Shown here piece by piece: positions 62,759 to 64,000 of a stretch of DNA of 64,000 bases. This stretch comes from Terriglobales bacterium (GTDB lineage Bacteria; Acidobacteriota; Terriglobia; Terriglobales; Acidobacteriaceae). The translations under genes and the position numbers were made by a program. The notes beneath the pieces are model-generated. The model was not told the origin of the DNA, ran no database searches, and saw only the letters and a list, made by a program, of their open reading frames with translations. The DNA is taken from contig DATMXP010000037.1 in NCBI GenBank assembly GCA_035561515.1, positions 60,088 through 124,087 of the forward strand. The letters are read 5' to 3'. The first letter of the stretch is position 1. Every line of letters starts with the position of its first letter.

Positions 62759-63826
62759 ATGAAAAGATTGTCTCTCTTACTGCTTCTGTTCGCGTGTGTT
62801 GTGCCGTTTGCCACTGCGGCCGATTCCGCTGGCTCTATTGCACCCAAGATCTTCTCCGGATGGGACCTGCAAAAGTCCATGGTCGTAACAGAAGCCGCAC
62901 AGGTCGATCCGCTCTATGCCGATCTGCTAAAGGAATACGGGCTGGTGGAAGCGGAGACCGCCCAGTACACCAAGCCGGGGCGCACACTTTCGGTGAAGAT
63001 CGCACGCTTCCACGATGCCAGCGGTGCATTCGGAGCATTTCACTTCTATCGCGGCCAGATGGCGCCCGAAGACATCGGAGATATGGCCGCATCGAACAAC
63101 GAGCGTATTTTGTTCCTCACCAGCAATCTGCTCGTGGATGCGAAGTTCGATCGCATCACTCCCATGTCAGGCGGAGAATTGCGCGAACTCGCGTCTCTGC
63201 TGCCGAAACAAACCGGCAATACCGCCAACCTGCCGAGTGTTACCACGTACCTTCCGAAGCAGGGCATGGTCGAGAATTCCACGCGATACGTTTTTGGACC
63301 GGTGGGCCTTTCCCGCCTGCCGGGTGCGCCTCCGGCAGAGCAGGTAGACTTCAGTACCGGTGCGGAAATCGCCTCTGCTCAATACAAGACAGGCAAAGGC
63401 GTCGCCAATCTTTTCTTGATCTCGTATCCCACTCCCGGAGTTGCGGGCCTTCGCTTGCGTTCAATCGAGCAATGGCATCCATCATCAACTGATCAAGCCG
63501 GGGCTTCGGTGTGGAGTAAACGCAGTGGACCGCTCGTCGCCGTCGTCACGGGGTCGATCTCTGATGGAGAGGCGAAGACGCTCCTCGCATCCGTCAACTA
63601 TGACGCCGATGTCACTTGGAACCAGGATACGGGTTTGAACCCGCGCAACAATCTCGGCAATCTGCTCGTGAACATTATCGTGCTGATTGCGATCCTCTTT
63701 GGACTAGCGATCGTAGCGGGCATTGCCTTCGGCGGCCTGCGCATTCTCGTCAAACGAATGTTCCCCGATCGTGTGTTCGATCGCAAAGACGACATAGAGA
63801 TCATCCGCCTCAACATTCGCGACTAG
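62759..63826 (+). CDS. Membrane-anchored exported protein, unknown function
   Basis: A 355-aa protein with a signal peptide (about 1-20, ending ATAADS) and a second transmembrane helix near the C-terminus (about 303-327, NLLVNIIVLIAILFGLAIVAGI). The periplasmic domain lies between; it has a FGAFHFYRG tract and no catalytic motif I recognise. It may belong to DUF6599. It is the last gene of the envelope cluster in the window. Confidence 0.7.
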   Translation: MKRLSLLLLLFACVVPFATAADSAGSIAPKIFSGWDLQKSMVVTEAAQVDPLYADLLKEYGLVEAETAQYTKPGRTLSVKIARFHDASGAFGAFHFYRGQMAPEDIGDMAASNNERILFLTSNLLVDAKFDRITPMSGGELRELASLLPKQTGNTANLPSVTTYLPKQGMVENSTRYVFGPVGLSRLPGAPPAEQVDFSTGAEIASAQYKTGKGVANLFLISYPTPGVAGLRLRSIEQWHPSSTDQAGASVWSKRSGPLVAVVTGSISDGEAKTLLASVNYDADVTWNQDTGLNPRNNLGNLLVNIIVLIAILFGLAIVAGIAFGGLRILVKRMFPDRVFDRKDDIEIIRLNIRD

Positions 63827-63951
63827 TTGAGAATCGCCCGGAGAGTTCCGTTTTGGAACCTTAATCCCAGGTGTCTCATTCTGAGGTTTGCACCTTAGCA
63901 TTGTCCCTAAGCCGCTGAAACACAGAGTCTTAAGCACTCCCAGACATGCAG

Positions 63952-63970
63952 AGTGACAATTTGTGTCACT
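63952..63970. repeat. Small inverted repeat near the window end
   Basis: Arms agtgac (63952-63957) and gtcact (63965-63970) around 7 nt. The surrounding 174 bp after 63826 hold no gene; a segment (attctgagg, near 63878) is the reverse complement of the cctcagaat motif found at 4492. Confidence 0.4.
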
Positions 63971-64000
63971 GTTGCTATTTCTGGTTGAAATATGTAAGTT

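Noticed and set aside
1..64000. tRNA and rRNA genes, transposases or prophage genes
   Set aside because: I saw no cloverleaf with a TTCGA-type T loop, no rRNA core, and no transposase or phage structural gene; a tRNAscan-SE and Infernal run would settle this.

Overview
The window looks like a chromosome segment of an acidobacterium, most likely class Terriglobia near the Koribacter lineage. This is inferred from gene types, not from a database search. The indicators are a large TonB-dependent receptor with an N-terminal carboxypeptidase-like domain and an 'LPLNGR' plug motif, a HTH/TM/TolB-propeller membrane regulator, DUF3857/transglutaminase giants, GatCA, an Mss/Tes-like radical SAM enzyme, and intergenic palindromic and 'cctcagaatgacaa'-type dispersed repeats. 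Genes are moderately GC-rich and densely packed on both strands. I saw no tRNA, rRNA, CRISPR array, insertion sequence or prophage.

Layout. 1-2479: a three-gene phosphorelay operon (NtrB-like kinase, stand-alone receiver, sigma-54 activator). 2476-6023: small membrane and exported proteins around a 650-bp repeat-bearing gap. 6144-7943: an AT-rich AIPR-family gene, a probable phage-defence nuclease, bracketed by palindromes. 8116-13073: HTH-TolB regulator, cupin, and a 725-aa radical SAM protein of the membrane-spanning-lipid synthase type. 13398-16596: DUF721/DciA-like protein, gatC, gatA and two small proteins. 16648-22097: phosphoesterase, FmdE-like protein, RpfG-like HD-GYP regulator, SRPBCC protein, glycosyltransferase and zinc ribbon. 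22366-27500: M28 peptidase, universal stress protein, hisS, zincin and gamma-carbonic anhydrase. 27703-36571: TonB receptor, rpsU, small proteins, DHA2 drug exporter and aldehyde dehydrogenase.

36775-48333 is the cell-shape and RNA-processing block: a FecR-domain protein, mreB, mreC, mreD, an antisense DUF3553 gene, mrdA (PBP2), rodA, then a 450-nt hairpin-rich leader and an RNase E/G whose S1 domain carries a huge acidic insertion. 48388-57351 holds a metallo-beta-lactamase-fold hydrolase, small proteins and two adjacent DUF3857/transglutaminase proteins; one keeps the Cys-His-Asp triad, the other has lost Cys and His. 57679-63826 carries a GY-repeat secreted protein, a LuxR-type regulator with a degenerate receiver, a SYLF protein, and an envelope-lipid cluster (LpxL-like acyltransferase, lpxD, a BioD-like P-loop protein, a membrane-anchored exported protein).

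The strongest leads are the AIPR gene with its flanking palindromes, the radical SAM enzyme, the active/inactive transglutaminase pair, and the RNase E/G insertion together with its structured leader. Start codons were chosen by ribosome-binding site and family N-terminus, and are flagged where uncertain.
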